A DNA stretch of 64,000 nt from Punica granatum (GCF_007655135.1 NC_045132.1:19530034-19594033), one strand, 5' to 3'; counted from the first letter of the stretch, positions 23,911 through 35,030 are shown. Notes: a model not told the origin generated them from the sequence alone. Made by a program: numbers and translations.

Positions 23911-25736
23911 GCGATGGATGATGACGATGGTGTGGAGGACAGTGGATTCTCAAGCAGCTTCTTACCGGAGCCCCTAATCCACCACATATTCTCCTTCTTG
24001 CCTTTCCGGGAAGTCGTGAAGGCGGCTGCAGTGTGCAAGTCATGGGCTCTGGCGTCCTCTTCTTTCCCGATCCTCGACATCAACACTGATGATTTTGTTG
24101 GCAAATAAAGTTGCAGTTACTGCAGTACTATCAATTAGCCCTCCGTTAATCAGGGAAAGGCTCGAGAGAATGGCAGAGTTTGTGGATGAGACCATAACGA
24201 GATTTCAACAGCAACGGTTAAAGATAGACAAGCTCAAATTCGACTTTCGGCATTGCCTCCAGGATGCCACCAATGATTGGGTCCGTCTGGTCAACAAATG
24301 CATAGGTATTGCTCTCGATAACAATGTCGAAGAGATAAGCCTTGTTTGTAGATATGGGAACCTCCCCCCACATCTGCCGATATCAGAAAGGATTCTCTCC
24401 GCCCCGTCGGTTATTTCCTTGGAATTAGCAGGTTTGGCTTTGGCTCCTTCCTCTAATTCAACAAACCTCCAGTCTCTGCGGTCGCTCACTCTCGAACGTA
24501 TTTCTGTGGATGATGAGACTTTCAAGAGGCTCATGAGCGCATGCCACTCGCTCGAGTTTCTCTTTATGGCACAATGCACCGGCCTGACTAAAATCAGGGT
24601 CTCTGGTCTTCGTAATATCAGGGCGGTTAATCTTGCTGAAACATTTTATCCTGTCGAAATAGAAGCTCCGAGTCTAGAAAGCTTTCACTACACATTCTTT
24701 CCACTTGAAATCGAATCCCGAGTGTTTCTGTGCATCACAGTCCATATCTCAAGAGGTTAGACTTGGTGAATGTAACCAGAAGCGATGAATGGCTCGGAGA
24801 ATTCCTCTCTAGGTTCCCGGTGCTGGAAGACTTGGATCTCAGCTACTGCAGCTCATTGAGAAGGATCAGAATTTTAAATCCATTAGTTAAAAGTATAAAC
24901 ATTAGTGACTGTTGAGGACTGGCGGACATCAATCTCGAGACTCCAGAGCTAAGGTGGTTCAGGCTCTGTGCAATGAGTCGGGTGTTGATGCCTCTCATAT
25001 GGACGAAGAATCCACTGCCATGTAGCAGCAAGTACTGGAAGGCCGATCTACTGATCGGCTCCTCTTGCCTGGTGAAACCAGCTGGTTGGTCTTATGACCA
25101 TCTGAGGGAGCTCCTCGTCGAGTATTGCAAAATTTTTAAGTCTCTACGTCTAGATGTAGCGACTCTGGTGTGCCGCCATCCGTCCCCATCAGATAAGAAA
25201 ATTCATCAATCATTTTATGTCGATATTGTTCGTCAGTCTTACCTTTTGTCCTCCAGGATTTCAGTTTTCGACTTCTTAGGGAAGAAATCAATAACAAAGA
25301 TAAATGGGTGGCTTCATTGGCATGCAATCCGATGCAATTAGCACCAGCTCCTTATTATCGTGATGCATCAACCTGCAGGCTAACTGAGGAGTTCACCCCC
25401 GAGATCGACCCAAGTAGTGTAAATGGCTTGCTTATGACTCCTCATCCCACTACTATAACCGTAGTTGCAGGTTTGTCTGGTGAAGATTTCTTACAGGTAC
25501 ACTCATTTCCTTCTTTTGTGAGATTCGACACGATAACTTGAAACGGAACATCTTATGTATGGTTGCTTCTTGTGAATTGGACCCCAGTTGCTCTGGAAGA
25601 AGGTTGCCGAAAGACAAGCTCATCCTCTTCCGAGGCGCTGTATCCATTGTTGGCCAAACATACTGAAAGATGCGAAGATTGAAATAGTCACCAGAAGCAA
25701 TTATCCAGAAACTATACACAAGGGAACTTGATTCCA
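23911..25736 (+). pseudogene. F-box/LRR protein gene, disrupted
   Basis: F-box/LRR family, normally substrate adaptors of SCF ubiquitin ligases. An N-terminal F-box is clear after an acidic leader (FLPEPLIHHIFSFLPFREVV, then VCKSWA), followed by LRR-like segments (VISLELAGLAL, LQSLRSLTLERISVDDETF, LKRLDLVNVT, LEDLDLSYCSSLRRI) and a C-terminal part ending about 25733. Lesions: a frameshift near 24095 just after the F-box; a compensating frameshift near 24705-24725; an in-frame TGA at 24913-24915. Downstream, two short introns with good borders (about 25170-25253 and 25497-25586) restore a frame with RCIHCWPNILKDAKIE near the end, so the original exon structure is still visible. The F-box alone could still be made as a short peptide. 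Assembly error could explain one lesion but hardly three. Confidence 0.75.
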
Positions 25737-26884
25737 CGACATTGTAACATCTTTTAGTTTCATTCCGTCCTTAGATATCACTTTTCTATTTAGGCGTGGC
25801 GTCTGCGCTTTGCACGTTATCGATATATCTTAATTTTGCACCCATGGAAAGAATTTTATGTTTTGTTGGTATCACAAATTTTGATGGGGACGGGATAGGA
25901 CAAGGATAAGGATAGGAAATTAATCTATGGGATGATTCATATCATGTTTAGGTGCCTGACAACATAATCTCATGCTCAATATAATAGCAAACAACACATA
26001 ATAATATACCATACAATCTCTGGAAAAAAAAAACACATAATACTATCAAGAAATTTCTCGACAGTACACAACTTCGTAGGTAACAGATCTAGCGGGTTCG
26101 CTTCTAATGACCAAGGCAATGTTTGTTGTGAACAAAATGGAATGGAGCAGAACGGAATCACTGTACAAAGTCCAAGCAAATCAATATATCATGGTTGATC
26201 CAAATCTCTTCCCATTTCTTCATGGTTCACACTAAACATGAGGAAGCTGCCACACTGATCTCTGACAAAGAAGGCCAACATATGATCTAAGACTTATGAA
26301 TGACAACATTAAAAGTATCTATGGCCACAATGTCGACTATATAAACAGGTCATATCGATCAAGATAACAAGCTTACTCTGCCAACTCCCCTCGTTTTTGG
26401 CCCAAGTATCCGTGACAAGGATGTACATAAAAGTAGGACCGAAAAATCCGCTGCTGCTATATATGTAAATGCTTATTTAGTTCCTATACAGTTAATGATA
26501 GCATCCAACTAAGCTGGATGAGACTTGACCAGAGTAAACATACATATGTCAAACAAATGAGCAAACTTACAGTCTGCAGCTGAACAGCTTCACCATACAA
26601 ACATGTAAACCAGCAGAAATCAAATCCCTTCTGCACTCATCATGAAGATGAATAGCCAGCTGAGTCTCAAGTTATCTTTCACTCTTCAGCGACTTGTTTA
26701 ATCTCAAAGTCTGAGTTGATCTGCATTATACTGGCCATAATGAATAGCTGAGGAAGCTCCAGCAGGAAGGAACTAACCGCGAGCAGGCAAACACTTAATT
26801 GAAGAGTAACATCACCATAATGGCGAAAGATTTCCGATGAATCAGTTTCTAGAGGAGCTGTTGCTTAATTGAATTTTTCTATTA
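25737..26884. other. Spacer between F-box pseudogene and prenyltransferase
   Basis: Probably includes the far 3' flank of the prenyltransferase gene. No gene recognised. Confidence 0.45.
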
Positions 26885-26923
26885 CCCCCCACCCCCCCCC
26901 CCCCCACCCCCCCCCCCCCCCCC
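26885..26923 (-). repeat. Poly-C/poly-G tract in the prenyltransferase 3' region
   Basis: Thirty-nine bases of C broken by only two A on the plus strand. It lies about 90 bases past the prenyltransferase stop codon, so its mRNA 3' UTR would carry runs of 17, 14 and 6 G, a strong G-quadruplex candidate. A tract like this is also prone to sequencing error. Confidence 0.9.
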
Positions 26924-27013
26924 GGCGTTTAAATGAGTCCAAGTCTCAGTCGACTCTGTTGGACTGAAGAATCTCTGATAAGTAGATTGAAGAGAACCTA
27001 CTTCATAGCTGTC

Positions 27014-28530
27014 TCATGACTCCCTCGAACCATACCGCCTCAGCCTCTGCTGGAATGATCGTAAAGCCTCTACAAACTCAGCTTTTCCAAAATCAGGCCA
27101 CAGGGCTTCGGAAAAGAAAAGCTCAGCATAGGCCAACTGCCACAACAAGAAGTTACTGAGTCTGAGCTCGCCGCTTGTCCGTATCAGCAAGTCTGGACAG
27201 GGAAACTCACAACAGCTAGTCGCTAGTTCCTCCTCAATCAGTTCCTCATCGACGTCCTCCAATTGGATGAGACCATCTCTCACTCTGTGAGCTATGCTTT
27301 TGCATGCTTGAGCTATGTCAGATTTTCCACTGTAGCTAACCGCGACAACAAGGTGGAGTCGAGAGTTATCTTTTGTCGAGCACTCTGCCTTATTCAAGAG
27401 TTTCTGCAATGACTTGGGAAGCCTCGATGAGTCTCCTATTGTGGATATTCTCACCCCTTCTCTGTTGCAAATACGAGAAATAACCGGATTCAGGTCTTGG
27501 CTTTAGTCATAGAGTCCAATTACTAACAGTAGGATTTGACTCTTACTACAATAGCCAATCGCACATATAAAAGAGATACCAAAGATACATAAGTGAAATG
27601 GACAGTTCCGGGACAGTGGACAGGAGGACTTATGAGCCATTCACAAATAAGGCATACACTTCAATCCTGTAAGTATGCACATAAGTTCAACATAATAACA
27701 GAATAATTTTCATCAGCTCAACCAAACTACTTCATCAGCAAAAGATTCCGGGAAAAACTTCAAACTTTCAGTTCATTAACAAGAAAACCAGCAGTGGACT
27801 CTGATCTCTGACTGTCATACGCTGCTCTAAACGGCAACACGAGTTAGACATTGCATTAGAGCAACTCGCTCGATAAGCAAAATACGATCGAGAGCTTAAA
27901 ATTACCTCGAGAAATTCTGCAACTCAAATTCTATTACTCTTTCGAACAAGCCCATCAAGAATTCAACCTCTGCCTGCACCAAGAAGCAGCTCGTCTCATC
28001 GAATTTTAACTTAAGAGTCAAGCTCAAATCCTGAGCAAAGCAGCATTTTTCTCGAACAAACATCAACCGCCAAGGAGCGCGCAGCTTACCTTGGGCCGAG
28101 ACCAGTTCTCGGAAGAGAATGCAAACACTGTAAGAATCCTAATCCCCCATTTACCACAGAGCTCAACGAGCTCCTTCAAGGACCGCACTCCCGCCTCGTG
28201 GCCCGATGATGCCGGCAGCCCCCGGCGACGTGCCCACCTGGCACTGCCGTCCATTATTACAGCCACGTGCCTCGGCATCAGCTCCCACCGGAGGCCGGAG
28301 GGCAGAGGCTCCTCTAGCTTCACCAAGTCTCCGGTGAGGGCCATTCGACCGTTGACCTCCTTATCTTCCTCCCTGGCAGCCAAACCCGTGGCTCCGGCGA
28401 AGGCTCGTTGCCATGCCGATCGAGAGCAAGACGAGCATGAGAGGTTTTGGGCTTTAGACGACGGGCAAGGACTTCGGTTGACATTGAGAGGCACCTTCTC
28501 TACTGAAATAGGGAACCGGAGGGACAGCAT
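27014..28530 (-). CDS. cis-Prenyltransferase (dehydrodolichyl diphosphate synthase-like), probably plastid
   Basis: Complete three-exon gene on the minus strand: 28530-28090, 27973-27906, 27461-27014; phases 0 and 2, GT-AG borders, 318 residues. Family: undecaprenyl/dehydrodolichyl diphosphate synthase, which adds isoprene units in cis to a short prenyl diphosphate. Seen: HVAVIMDGSARWARRRGLPA with the catalytic Asp (about residue 94), GHEAG, FAFSSENWSRP, and the C-terminal PDLLIRTSGELRLSNFLLWQ with the substrate-binding Arg and Glu. The residue after MDG is Ser where the family usually has Asn. The N-terminal ~65 residues are Ser/Arg/Pro-rich, suggesting a transit peptide. I chose the ATG at 28530 (MLSLRFPI); an upstream in-frame ATG at 28632 would add 34 residues of low-complexity sequence. 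The product chain length cannot be told from sequence. Confidence 0.93.
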
Positions 28531-28850
28531 GTTGAGGTGAAGATCGGGACTTGAGGTGGCAGCTTCGGGTTGGAGCAATTCCGGCGGCCGCCGTGCCGTG
28601 TGGCGGAGGTTTCGGCTCCTTCTGGCCGCCACGGGGGCTTGCGAGTGGGGGGCTCGGGGAGTCGAAGGCCAGTCCCTTTGGTGGAGATAAAAATCGTATG
28701 GACAACATGACTATTTCTCCAGCTGCAATAAACGGCGTCGGACTGGCCATGCCCGCCTGTTCTCATACTTTCATTGCATAATCTAATAGAACATGATTGC
28801 AAAAAATAGTCCGTACATATTCAACCAATTAAAATCTATGTTAAAATTTA

Positions 28851-29028
28851 GGGGCGTTTGATTTCAGAGTTAAAATAACTTTGATTTTGATTTTGATTTT
28901 GATTGCGAAAAAAGACAAATAAGATGGTATTATAAATTTGACTTGAAAAACGTGTGTTTTTGTTGTTTAGTGAGTAGAGTTAAAATCAAAATTACGATTC
29001 TAAAATCAGTTTCAAATTTCAAACGGCC
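28851..29028. mobile_element. Tourist-like MITE
   Basis: 178-bp relative of the element at 36585-36828: same start (GGGGCGTTTGATTTCAGAGT), the repeated word TTTTGATTTTGAT, and the TTGACTTG...GTGT...TTTTTGTTG block. Ends are inverted (…AAACGGCC). Flanks read TTA on the left and TAA on the right, so the duplication is not clean. Confidence 0.65.
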
Positions 29029-29990
29029 TAATGTTTCTATTGTCACGAGAAACGACATATCATTTCAAAACTTTACTAAAGTGCGACTTCCATATATTAT
29101 TTATCTTCTGAATTTACGAATTTATCAAGATTAATATCTGAATGGTTATTGCGATCTTACTAGGGCCTTCAGACTCTGCTTTCACAGGTCTCGGTAAACA
29201 ATAATTTGATATAATATCCGTCTCTCTATTGCAAATAATATATGGTCCAGACTTTTAAAGATTTCCGTAGATTTCACATAGTTTTAAAATTTACGTGGTC
29301 TTGTATTGTTAAAATATTGAGAGAAGTAGTGAAGGGATTAAAAACAGTGTAATATTAGGAAAAAAAAATTGAATCACAGGTTCTTTTTGTAACAATTAAA
29401 ATTTGAAAAAAATTCTGCTATATTTATATATGTTAAAAAAAAGCACAAATCAAATTCTCACATTGCCACATTGCCACATTCTCAAAAATAAAAAACGGAG
29501 ATATCTCACTTTTTCACATCATCACTTACGTAATAAGAAAATTTTTTATCATGTAGTAAAATATAGGGGTTTTACGCTATATATCCCATAAATTTTCTCA
29601 AATATATTTAATACTTTAAAAATTACCCAAAAATGACTATAGTTTACATGATCTATCACAACGTCAATTTGTCCGTCAATGAAAAAAAGGAACTCAAATC
29701 TATTCCATGATTTTAATTTTTCTCAAATCGATTCCATGATTTTAATTATTTTTCCAAATCTATCATGGGCAAAGAGTCACAGTGGCAAGGATGGGCTCAC
29801 TTTCGGTCCACGTCAACAACACCATTAAATATTGACGGAAAAATTAACGCCATAATTCGAAGTAGGCCTTCAAATTTTTTCAAACGGATACGAGAGCTCT
29901 CTCATGCCTGTAAACCTTCCCCAAGCTTCCGTCTAGCTTAATTAGTCCATGAGTTGAAGCCTTTTCAAAGCTGAATCCAAATTCCCTGAA

Positions 29991-30600
29991 CCTTGAATAT
30001 TTTTCTAAACCCTTTTTCTCCTCCTTTTATTTTTCTTTGTTGAATAAATTTCTTAATGTAAATGTGAAATTAATGGTTTTGATATTAGTTGTTTTGACAT
30101 GATCTCTATTCAAGTTACATTATGGATGTGGCTTCAATGACTGTAAGATTTTTTTTATATTTATATACCTTGAATATTATTTTCCTTCTCCTCCAAATTT
30201 TTCTTTTTGTTGGTTGAATTTTGATTTATTGAATGGATTTTTTAATGCAAATTCAATACTGATTCTTTCGATATTGATTATTTTCACATGATCTCCATTG
30301 CAGTTTCATTATGAGCGTTGCTTCAGTAATTGTTAGATTTTTCTTATTTATATGCCTTGAATTTTTTCTTTGTTTAATTCATAATTTAATAGAAAAATTT
30401 TCTCCATGAACTTTAAGCTCAGGAACATTATTTATTTATTCTTATTCTTTGATTGAATTTTGCTTTGAAGGATAAGTTTTTTAATGCAAATTTCAAATTA
30501 ATTATTTCTCTATCGATTGTTTCAGTTAATGAAATCTTTATTGCAGTTTTAATATGGTAGTGCTCTAGTAATTGAAGATCCTTCAATATTTATTTTTTAT
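29991..30600 (+). repeat. Degenerate threefold tandem repeat
   Basis: Three units starting CCTTGAAT at about 29991, 30168 and 30355 (roughly 180-245 bp each) share the order TTGAAT…TTTTTAATG…AAATT…GATATT…ATGATCTC…GTTNNATTATG…CTTCAGTAATTG. Function unknown. It may be interior sequence of the Helitron that ends at 31224. Confidence 0.6.
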
Positions 30601-31197
30601 TATTATTTTATAATTCAATTGATATCTTTCTTTCATCAATTTAAGTTCGATACTATTTATTTATTTTTATAAAATTTGATTTGAATAGTCATAACAATAA
30701 TAACATTGCCATTGATTTTTACTATCAATAATCAACTTCATTTGTAAGTATATATTTTGAGTTTCACTACCTTTTGTTCGATACATGATCCAATAATTAT
30801 CTTAGATTGTATAATATTGAGAAAAGATATTTTGTGTATTTGTACTTTATATATTTTTGTGTGTGTATATAGTAATAAAAGAATCTACTTAGTATATCAT
30901 ATTTTATACAGCCACATCATATTTTACATAGCCATTCTTATATCATTAAGATTAAAACTTTATTTTCTTGTTTTCTTATCATAATAGTTTTTCATGCACG
31001 TTTTACATATTATAATGGAAAAATATTAAATTAATTTCTATAATTTGAAATTCATTTTGCTTAATTCTAATTTTATATAAAACTCAATCATATATATAAT
31101 CTATATATGTTCATATAAAGATCAAATTTTATATTATTTAATGATATATAAATTTTGATATTTCAAGATTTCTATCTTTAAGTTCGTTAGTAATTGT

Positions 31198-31224
31198 CCG
31201 CACAATGCGCGGGTCTTCAACTAG
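31198..31224 (+). mobile_element. Helitron-like 3' terminus
   Basis: Hairpin CCGCACAATGCGCGG, a short spacer, then CTAG followed by T, the structure of plant Helitron 3' ends. Body lies to the left; the 5' TC end was not identified. Confidence 0.6.
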
Positions 31225-31434
31225 TTATGTATTAATTTTAGAAAGTTTAGGAGAAAGGTTTAAGCCACCTTGAATATCCCTTGAGTGCCCCGAAAAAATT
31301 GGCAACTATATGTGCATAAACTCGGCTCAATTCGTAGAATGGAGCAAATAGCTGAAGCCTTGATAGCGATATGCTCATCTGGGTCTGATGGTGATTATCA
31401 CGAACATGAAGAGATATATCAATTATAAAATTGT

Positions 31435-31914
31435 CACTGCTAACAATACTGGTATTAGCGAGGGATTAACGAGAGTCATATGCCTCACTATCCGTTTCAC
31501 GCCAATCTCCTTAACCGTTTCGCTAATCGAATTTCACTTGTGATTCTACTACACTTCAATGTATTTATATTACTTATACTTTTACATTTATATTGATATT
31601 ATTTATTTTTATTTTCCTAAATATCAAAAACATTTCTTGGAAGGCCGATCCCTCGCTAACGTGAATAAATATTTTTAAAATTTTGTATGGATTAGAGAGG
31701 GATCCAATCCCTCTCTAATCCGCCGGTAAATTTATCAGGTATTATCAAGGGCCGATCTCTTGCTAATGTGGATAATTTTTTTTATGGATTAGCGACGGAC
31801 TTAGCCTATATTTCCCTCGCTAATCCGCCGTAAAATTTTATCGACGGATTAGTGAGGAATAAGTGAGGGTTACCTAGCGAGTCTGGCGCTAATTGCTCAT
31901 ATTTTAGTATTGTG
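31435..31914. mobile_element. CACTA-like non-autonomous element
   Basis: About 480 bp with ends CACTGCTAACAATACT and, inverted, CACAATACTAAAATA, and many subterminal copies of TTAGCGAGGG / CCCTCGCTAAT in both orientations, the pattern of En/Spm (CACTA) transposons. The 3-bp flanks (TGT and TAT) do not match exactly. Confidence 0.6.
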
Positions 31915-32379
31915 TATCGGGCGTGGCATTTCTATAGTATATTAAAAGTTGGTTCTTTCATATGATTCATATATAGGTCGACTGTGGCCCTTTCAGCACA
32001 TCTTATGGCCTGTTTACTTATGGAGAATTTTTTTTTCAATTTTTAAGGAAAATTTTCTAAAAAGTGAAAAATTGCAAAAATATATGTTTACTAATATCGA
32101 ATTGAATTAATTTTTTTAAGAAAACTTTCTTCTCCATCATGGCAAACTGCATGTAGATTACAGATTTTTTAAAATTCTCCAGTTTTCCATTTGTCGATTA
32201 AATCTTTTTTAATTCCAAATTGTAATTTTTTTAAGAAAAGGGCTCTGATTTTTTTTCCAAGATAGAGGATGCTCTCGACAAATTAATTAGTCTATTATCT
32301 TAGATTTAGGATTTTTTTTTTGGTGCTTTTGATTCTGGATAGATCTCAAATTCATAATGTAGAAGCATTAATTTAGAGA

Positions 32380-32403
32380 CTAGTTGTCGTACCGTTGCAT
32401 GAC
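32380..32403 (-). mobile_element. Possible Helitron-like 3' terminus
   Basis: On the minus strand a weak hairpin (GTCATGCAACGGTACGAC) followed by AA, CTAG and T. More degenerate than the terminus at 31224. Confidence 0.35.
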
Positions 32404-32988
32404 TATTCCTTTTTTTTTTTTGCTGCTTTGTATGACTATTCATTCATTTTAGATATTAATAATAATATATATATTTACTTTATGCAGCTTATCTTAGATG
32501 TATACTTCTGTATTCGGTATTTGGTCGGGTATTGATAATGTTGGAAAAGTAAATATTTAAAAAAAGAGAGGCACAATTGGGGTGTATTATAATTTATTAT
32601 ACACGGTTAATCACATAAAAAAATACGATCTTTGCTCGATTTCCCAATTCTATTCCGACCTTTTAAAAATAGCATTAAAAAGTACGATCTTTGATTTTTG
32701 TCTCATTTCTATCATGCCGTCAATTTTTCTGTTAATCTTAATGGAAACGGCTGACACTGGCTTGAAGGTGCCACATGGCGCGGTTTGGTTGAACGTGTGG
32801 ACCTCACGAGATTTATTTAATAAAAATAATTCTAAAAAAAGAAAAAATTTAAGGGGGAAAAAATCATTCTTCCACCTCGCCGACCGCCTCTCCTCTATCC
32901 CTCCTCCCATATCTCTTCCCCCTTACTGTCCCCGTGTCCTCGGTTTCCTTATTCCAATCAAGAAAAATTTGACATTTTTAGCAGAAAT

Positions 32989-33563
32989 TGTAAAATTCTC
33001 AATTGGGCCTACGCGGGCTTAAATCCATTTGCAACCCAAAAACTTAATCTGATAGGTTATTGGAGCCAACTCTCATATAAGCTTGTGGTTTTTTCCCAAT
33101 TTTTCCGTGGAACAACGTATCTCAACACCTGTACTCACGCGGCAACGTGTGGTTCAGCATATGCTATGTGCCCTTAAACACCACCTCTCAACAACTGACC
33201 ATGAGCGGAACATTCTCTTCCGTGCTCCGACGATGGGGGTTAAACACCAAACTAGCCTTGAGTTCCACACTTGGGCTTACCTAAAGGTGCACCTTTAGTT
33301 ACCTAAGAACTGGACCGGGTCACTATCAGGCCTGACTAACATGAGGTGCTCTTAGTTACCTCAAAATCAAATCTGATGTGGTGTAAGTCCACACGAGTGC
33401 GCGAAAGCATAACTCACTCTGATACTATGTAAAATTTCTGCTTGAGCAATACGGACTTAAGCCCATTCGCAATCTAAAAGTTTAAGCTAATAAATTGCTA
33501 AATCCACACCTCATATAAGTTTGTGGTTTCTTTCTCAATTTTTCCGTCTGGCATATCTCAACA
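32989..33563 (-). mobile_element. TRIM retrotransposon
   Basis: LTRs 32989-33127 (139 bp) and 33428-33563 (136 bp), each TGTAAAAT…CTCAACA on the plus strand. Next to the right LTR, read on the minus strand, is TAGTATCAGAGTG, close to a tRNA-Met primer-binding site. The 300-bp interior is non-coding. Same family as the array at 12656-13597. Flanks GAAAT/AAATC suggest a 4-bp duplication at most. Confidence 0.8.
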
Positions 33564-33603
33564 AAATCAAGAAAATCCAACATATTTAGCAGAAATCAAG
33601 AAA

Positions 33604-34078
33604 ATGGGTTCGTTGCCCACATTCTCCATAGACTTCCCGCCCACCAATCCTAAGACCGCCACCGAATCCGTCGACATGGCCACCCTCCTCAACCTCTTCA
33701 AGGCCCAGCAGGGTCACCTCAACTACTTCTTCAAGCACCTCAACTTCTCCTAAACCCTAGCCTTCACCTAGTCCCTCCTCCGTTTCTCCTTCCTCGACAA
33801 CACCATCTTCTTCTCTGGCGTCAGCAAGTCCGGCTTTATCGCCCACAAGATCTCCAAACCCTCGTCTCCCTTGACACCTGCTTTGCCTTCCTCTCCCCGG
33901 TCGATGCCTCCACGGTGACATCGGCATCCTCACCTCCCTTGACGTCCTCGTCCTCTTCAGCAAGTCCGGCAACACTTAGGAGTTCCTCCGCCTTGTCCCC
34001 TACACCCGCGCCAAGGGTGCCTTCCTCATCTGCGTCACTTCGACGAGGACAGTCTCCTCAGGGGCTGCTGCGACATGA
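33604..34078 (+). pseudogene. Captured fragment of an arabinose-5-phosphate isomerase (SIS-domain, KdsD/SETH3-like) gene
   Basis: Begins with an intact start (MGSLPTFSIDFPP) and reads LLNLFKAQQGHLNYFFKHLN, then, across lesions, NTIFFSGVSKSGFIAHKIS, LVSL, FLSPVDA, HGDIGILTSLDVLVLFSKSG, EFLRLVPYTRAKGAFLICVT. This is the N-terminal part of the SIS sugar-isomerase domain of plant arabinose-5-phosphate isomerase, which feeds Kdo synthesis. Lesions: stops at 33751-33753 and 33766-33768, both at positions where relatives have Gln, a frameshift after HKIS, another in the PVDA/HGD region and a third stop after SGNT. The C-terminal half (rest of SIS and the CBS domains) is absent. It sits inside the Mutator-like element, so it is a transposon-captured, non-functional fragment. 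Confidence 0.85.
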
Positions 34079-34362
34079 CAAGTTCATTATATTTTTTTAT
34101 AATTTTTTCTTTTTTTATTTTTCAAAATTATTTCTATCAAATAAATCTTTTGGGTCCATCCATCCAATTAAATCAAATCATGTGGCACCGTCAAGCCAGC
34201 GTCAGCCGTTTCTGTTAAGATTAATGGAAAAATTAACGGCGTGATAGAAACGAGATAAAAATCAAATGTCATGTTTTTATGTACTATCTTTAAAAGATCA
34301 TAATAGAATTAGAAATTTCAGAAGAAATTGTACTTTTTTACGTGATTAATCCTATTATATAA

Positions 34363-34622
34363 TATTGATATCTGGCCACGCGTTTTCCAGCTTAGCCTGC
34401 AGTGAAAACTGCCTCCAAAGAAACTTTTTCCATGCTGTCCAAAAACCGCAGGCCAAAGCTCAGCTTCACCTGCGGTTGCAAAACCGCAGTGCATAACGTT
34501 CCCCACGGTTACTCGCCCAGCAGTTCCCCAACTGCAGGGAAAGATATATGCTGCAGTTAAAAACTTAAAATCGCAGCTAAAGGTCAAATTAGCTGCAGGG
34601 AAATATCATATCTCTTGTAGTG
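34363..34622. mobile_element. CACTA transposon end
   Basis: The right end, read inverted, is CACTACAAGAGA, the standard CACTA terminus, preceded by repeated CTGCAG/CTGCGGTT words typical of subterminal repeats. The other end was not found, so it is a truncated copy next to the Mutator-like element. Confidence 0.55.
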
Positions 34623-35030
34623 TCGTGAGAGATGGCCTCCCCAGTGTCCCATTCATTCTCTCATCTCAATAGATCTATACCTGTTACTATTTCTAGGAGA
34701 ATCTGGGCCTTTCAAGCTATAGGTTGCTAAGCTGTGATATATACCGCATCACAGTTAACTGAGCTCGATCTATAGTCGCTTGGCAGGTAAGCCAAATGTC
34801 AAAAAGAAAGAAATAATTATCGCGAGGCCAGTAATAAACATTCAATTCACCGTGCTTGATGGAAGAAGCTATATTTAGAGCAACACCTTTCTCTGCGGGC
34901 TGACATGAAAGAGAAGCAAGACTTAATTCAGAACGGTTTATCTCTTCTGAGACCGGCATCGACCTTCAGTTTGAACGTATTTTCCACGCGAATATCACAC
35001 TTGGCTTGAACGTCAAAGTCTGATCAATTA

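Larger units (their letters stand above)
32605..34352. mobile_element. Pack-MULE-like Mutator element carrying a captured gene fragment
   Basis: Inverted ends 32605-32777 and 34179-34352 (homology continuing inwards to about 32850 and 34090) share GGNTTAATCAC, AATTCTATT, TTGATTTTTNTCTC, TTTCTATCANGCCGT and ACGGCTGACNCTGGCTTGA. Next to the ends lie 10-bp direct repeats matching at 8 of 10 positions (32595-32604 and 34353-34362), suitable for a Mutator target duplication. Inside is no transposase but a fragment of a cellular gene (33604-34078) and a later TRIM insertion (32989-33563). Confidence 0.78.

Noticed and set aside
28091..28540. 149-residue plus-strand frame
   Set aside because: Antisense shadow of prenyltransferase exon 1.
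32582..33022. 146-residue reading frame
   Set aside because: Spans the inverted end of the Mutator-like element and the start of the TRIM LTR; not a gene.
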